Shown here: positions 61,286-64,000 of the stretch, piece by piece
How positions within the stretch are numbered: the stretch's first letter is position 1
How the letters are laid out: each line of letters starts with the position of its first letter
DNA from: Leptobrachium leishanense
Lineage: Eukaryota > Chordata > Amphibia > Anura > Megophryidae
Direction: 5' to 3'
Assembly (NCBI GenBank): GCA_009667805.1
Contig: CM019075.1
Location: 17,724,376 to 17,788,375 of the forward strand
Length of the DNA stretch: 64,000 bases
Notes under the pieces: generated by a model
What the model saw: only the letters and a program-made list of their open reading frames with translations
The model's database searches: none
Told to the model about the DNA's origin: nothing
Program-made: the position numbers and the translations under genes

Positions 61286-61859
61286 CAGTAGGGATGAGCC
61301 GAACACTCCCTGAGTTCGGTTCGAGCCCGAACTTCCCATTTGTTCGGGACCAAACCCGAACCCCCATGCAAGTCACTGGGGCTAAAAATTTGTTTTTTTA
61401 GAGTGCCCTCCAAGAGGGCATATATGCTACATATTTGCCATAAAAGGTGTATGGGGGTCCGGGTAGTGCCCTGGGGGACAGGAAACAAGGACAAAAAGTT
61501 TTAAAAAAAACGTCTTTAAAGGGACAGTGAGTTTTCCATGAAATAAGGGTTAAAAATAAAAACGAAAAATTCCTTCAAATATCGTGCCTAGGAGGTCCCC
61601 ATAACCTGCCTGTGAAGTGGCGGATTTCTAGGATGTATAGAAACACTTAAAAACAAATAAATGACGTTTCATATGATGGCAAATGCTTTTCCTTTAATCA
61701 ATCCATAAACAACTGCTTGGGGTGGCAGCCTGTATGAAAAGACATTTTAGGTCGTGCAGAAAAAGTTTAGTGTTTTTTTGGGCTAAATTATTGTGAAACT
61801 TATGCAGGCTTTGGATGAAAGTAACAATAGGTGCTTTAAAATTGGGCTTTTAGCGTCGG

Positions 61860-62560
61860 CAACAGTGCCGTCACACCGTAACCCCTCTGAGGATATGAAT
61901 CTGATACAGGCGTCAATGGCAGTGCACCCAGATATTGTGCCTTTAGTGCCAGGCATGCAAGTACAGCAACTTACAGTAACCCCTCTGTGGTATTGTGGAA
62001 GAGTGCAGGGGTGTACCATGCGGTCCTATATTGAAAAGTGTTTTTTTTTATCTGTTAATAGGCGTCAGTGCACCCAGATATTGTGCCTTTAATGCCAGGC
62101 CATCAAGTATCATCATACAGTAACCCCTCTGTGGTATTGTGGAAGAGTGCAGGGGTGGACCTATATTGAAAAGATATGCATCTGGTTAAGGCGTCAGTGC
62201 ACCCAGATATTATGCCTTTGGTGCCAGGCCAGCAAGTATCATCATACAGTAACCCCTCTGTAGTATTGTGGAAGAGTGCAGGGGTGGACCATGTGGTCCT
62301 ATATTGAAAAGTTTTTGATCTGGTAATGGGCGTCAGTGCACCCAGATATTCTGCCTTTGGTGCAAGACTGCCAGGCCAGCAAGTATCATCATACAGTAAC
62401 CCCTCTGTGGTATGGTGGAAGAGTGCAGGGGTGGACCATGTGGTCCTATATTGAAAAGTTTTTTTTTTTTTTTTTAATGGGCGTCAGTGCAGCCAGATAT
62501 TGTGCCTTTCATGGCAGCAAGTGCCTTCACACCGTAACCCTTTTGTGGTATTGTGGAAGA
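61860..62560. repeat. Tandem repeat of about 120 bp inside the hAT element
   Basis: Five or six diverged copies of a unit containing GTAACCCCTCTGTGGTATTG, TGGAAGAGTGCAGGGGTGGA and CAGTGCACCCAGATATT. It lies immediately downstream of the transposase C-terminus. Confidence 0.75.
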
Positions 62561-62606
62561 GTTCAGTGCTGGAGGTTTTGTGAATGCAGAAGAGGACATC
62601 CCCGAT

Positions 62607-63125
62607 CTATTCCATTACTTCAGCATCAGGGGATTGATAGCTGCTGATCCAGGACTGATTCATTTTTATAAATGTCAGCCGGTCTACAGAGTCGGTGGAC
62701 AGACGCACTCTTTTGTCTGTGACAAAACCTCCAGCGGCACTGAACGTCCTTTCGGAAAGCACACTAGATGAAGGGCAACCTAGTAGCTGCATGGCATATT
62801 GGCTAAGTTCTGGCCAGTGATCCAATCTCAATACCCAGTAAGCCAGTGGATCATCTGCTGGAAAGGTATCCAGGTCTGCCCTTGCCCCTAGGTAGTCCTG
62901 CACCATATGGTGAAGTCGCTGGCAATGGGTGCCTACATTTGATGTCCCTGGACGTCGAGGACTAAAAAAATTAAAAAATGCATCAGTCAAGCGGCCCTGG
63001 CCTTCACCGCTATTCCTCTGATCACCTGCAGCCTCAGAAGCACGTGTGTCAGCACTTGGTAATCTAACAGTGCCTGGAAAGGTGTTACACAAGTTTCGCT
63101 TTAGAGCGTCCTCAAGTTTTGTCAT
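62607..63125 (-). pseudogene. hAT transposase C-terminal (dimerisation) fragment
   Basis: A 172-codon minus-strand frame with DPLAYWVLRLDHWPELSQYA, LGCPSSSVLSERTFSAAG and STDSVDRLTFIKMN, the conserved hAT C-terminal dimerisation motif of ZBED-like transposases. The catalytic N-terminal part is missing or too decayed to see. Confidence 0.85.
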
Positions 63126-63349
63126 CCTGTGCTCCCTCTGTGCGGGCAGGATGAGCTCTGCAACTTTCCCCTTGTATCGTGGACAGTGGCGACTCTAGGA
63201 ACAATATTTAGGGGGGGCACAGAAGATACCGCAGTCAAAACTGGGGGGGCACTAATAATTTTCACCTCTAAATCATATCACTGAATAAAACTAAGGGCCC
63301 TAAACTAAAACACCATCACTAAAGGAAAAATTTAGCGCGAGTCGCTTAG

Positions 63350-63775
63350 GCTAGGGTCAAACGAAAGTATTTTTACACGCGAACGTAAAAAAGTGCGTCC
63401 GAACGCATTGATGTATTTTTTCACGGAATATGCGAAAACGGTCATACGATGCGCATTTTCGTGCGTGATGTTTTACGAATCCAAACCAGGAAACTTTTTG
63501 CGTCTGGACGTTATGTTGGCCGGACACGAGCAGGGTCTGACGTCTCCAAATCACACACACACACCGCTAGTGGGCGCAGCGCACTCTGTACGTCCGTACT
63601 AGCGGTTCTGCGTTCTCGAAAAAATGCGTTCCTTTTCCACTTGCGTTGCGCGGCCGGACTTTCGTGCGACCGTACTTCGTATATTGGCTGTCATTGCCCG
63701 TCATTTGCTGCTAGTGCGGCCGTGATTAAGTGCGCCAGAACGCACATTAAAAGTGCGCTGGTCTGACCCCAGCCT
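63350..63775. mobile_element. PIF/Harbinger-like MITE, copy 4
   Basis: GGCTAGGGTCAAACGAAAGT at the left and GCTGGTCTGACCCCAGCC at the right are inverted, and the interior is rich in CGTACG-like words. Flanks are TTA and TAA. Confidence 0.65.
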
Positions 63776-64000
63776 AAAACTTAGTAGGTCGTCAGGCACT
63801 AACAGATCACCTTGTCTGCGGTAGTCCATAAACAAGGTCGTTTGGCGCACGCTAGGAAAACTCTTAAGACCCGTCCGAGCTGAGACCCAGCGCTAATGCG
63901 GTTGTATACAGGATAGAACTGTTTTTTCTTTCCAGTGCAGAGTGCCGGGCCATACCTATCCCCCGCCCTCACAAGCTTGAATATGAACACATACAGTGAA
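63776..64000. other. Unassigned window end
   Basis: No recognisable gene or element in the last 225 bp. Confidence 0.4.

Larger units (their letters stand above)
61288..63180 (-). mobile_element. Degraded hAT transposon with internal tandem repeats
   Basis: The left end near 61288 begins TAGGGATGAGCCGAACACTC, followed by a GTTCGG/CCGAAC-rich palindromic terminus. A tandem array lies at 61860-62560 and the transposase C-terminus at 62607-63125 on the minus strand. The right end is not resolved. Confidence 0.65.

Overview
The window is vertebrate genomic DNA, most likely from a frog or another amphibian. One conserved vertebrate gene with 15 coding exons runs through most of it on the + strand. 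Its introns hold a mix of elements common in amphibian genomes: a DIRS-like retrotransposon, an L1/Tx1-type LINE, a Tc1/mariner transposon, a class I endogenous retrovirus, hAT- and Harbinger-like MITEs, and tRNA-SINE-like repeats. The species cannot be named from the sequence alone, and a fish is not fully excluded.

The host gene is ppp4r3a (SMEK1), a regulatory subunit of protein phosphatase 4. It starts at 2233 in a CpG-rich promoter region and stops at 52029. All 15 coding exons can be placed with consistent GT/AG borders and matching phases. The spliced CDS is 2457 nt (818 residues plus stop). Upstream are a minisatellite (641-1530) and a short uORF (1645-1665). Intron 1 contains two further large minisatellites (2383-4793 and 6270-7057).

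Intron 4 (10188-27273) holds a complete provirus on the minus strand (16208-26192), with near-identical LTRs and a 4-bp target duplication. Its gag, pro, pol and env are recognisable but interrupted by frameshifts and one nonsense codon. The most unusual feature of the window is inside pol: between RNase H and integrase lies a segment of about 215 residues that resembles the conserved N-terminal domain of the opioid growth factor receptor (OGFr), in frame with the polyprotein.

Intron 9 holds a 1.6-kb Tc1/mariner element with perfect terminal inverted repeats (30940-32553), a full-length L1-type LINE with a perfect 15-bp target duplication (32869-39915), and a shorter poly(A) retroposon (about 40697-42160). 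Intron 12 holds a decayed DIRS-like element with inverted terminal repeats (about 44490-49470). Intron 13 contains a 290-bp hairpin MITE.

Downstream of ppp4r3a (52030-64000) are its 3' UTR, several MITEs and SINE-like repeats, a further minisatellite (58975-59405), two probable 3'-terminal exons of an unidentified convergent minus-strand gene (58483-58689 and 59941-60057), and a degraded hAT transposon carrying its own internal tandem repeats (about 61288-63180). Only ppp4r3a and possibly the convergent gene look like host protein-coding genes; the other long ORFs belong to mobile elements or tandem repeats.
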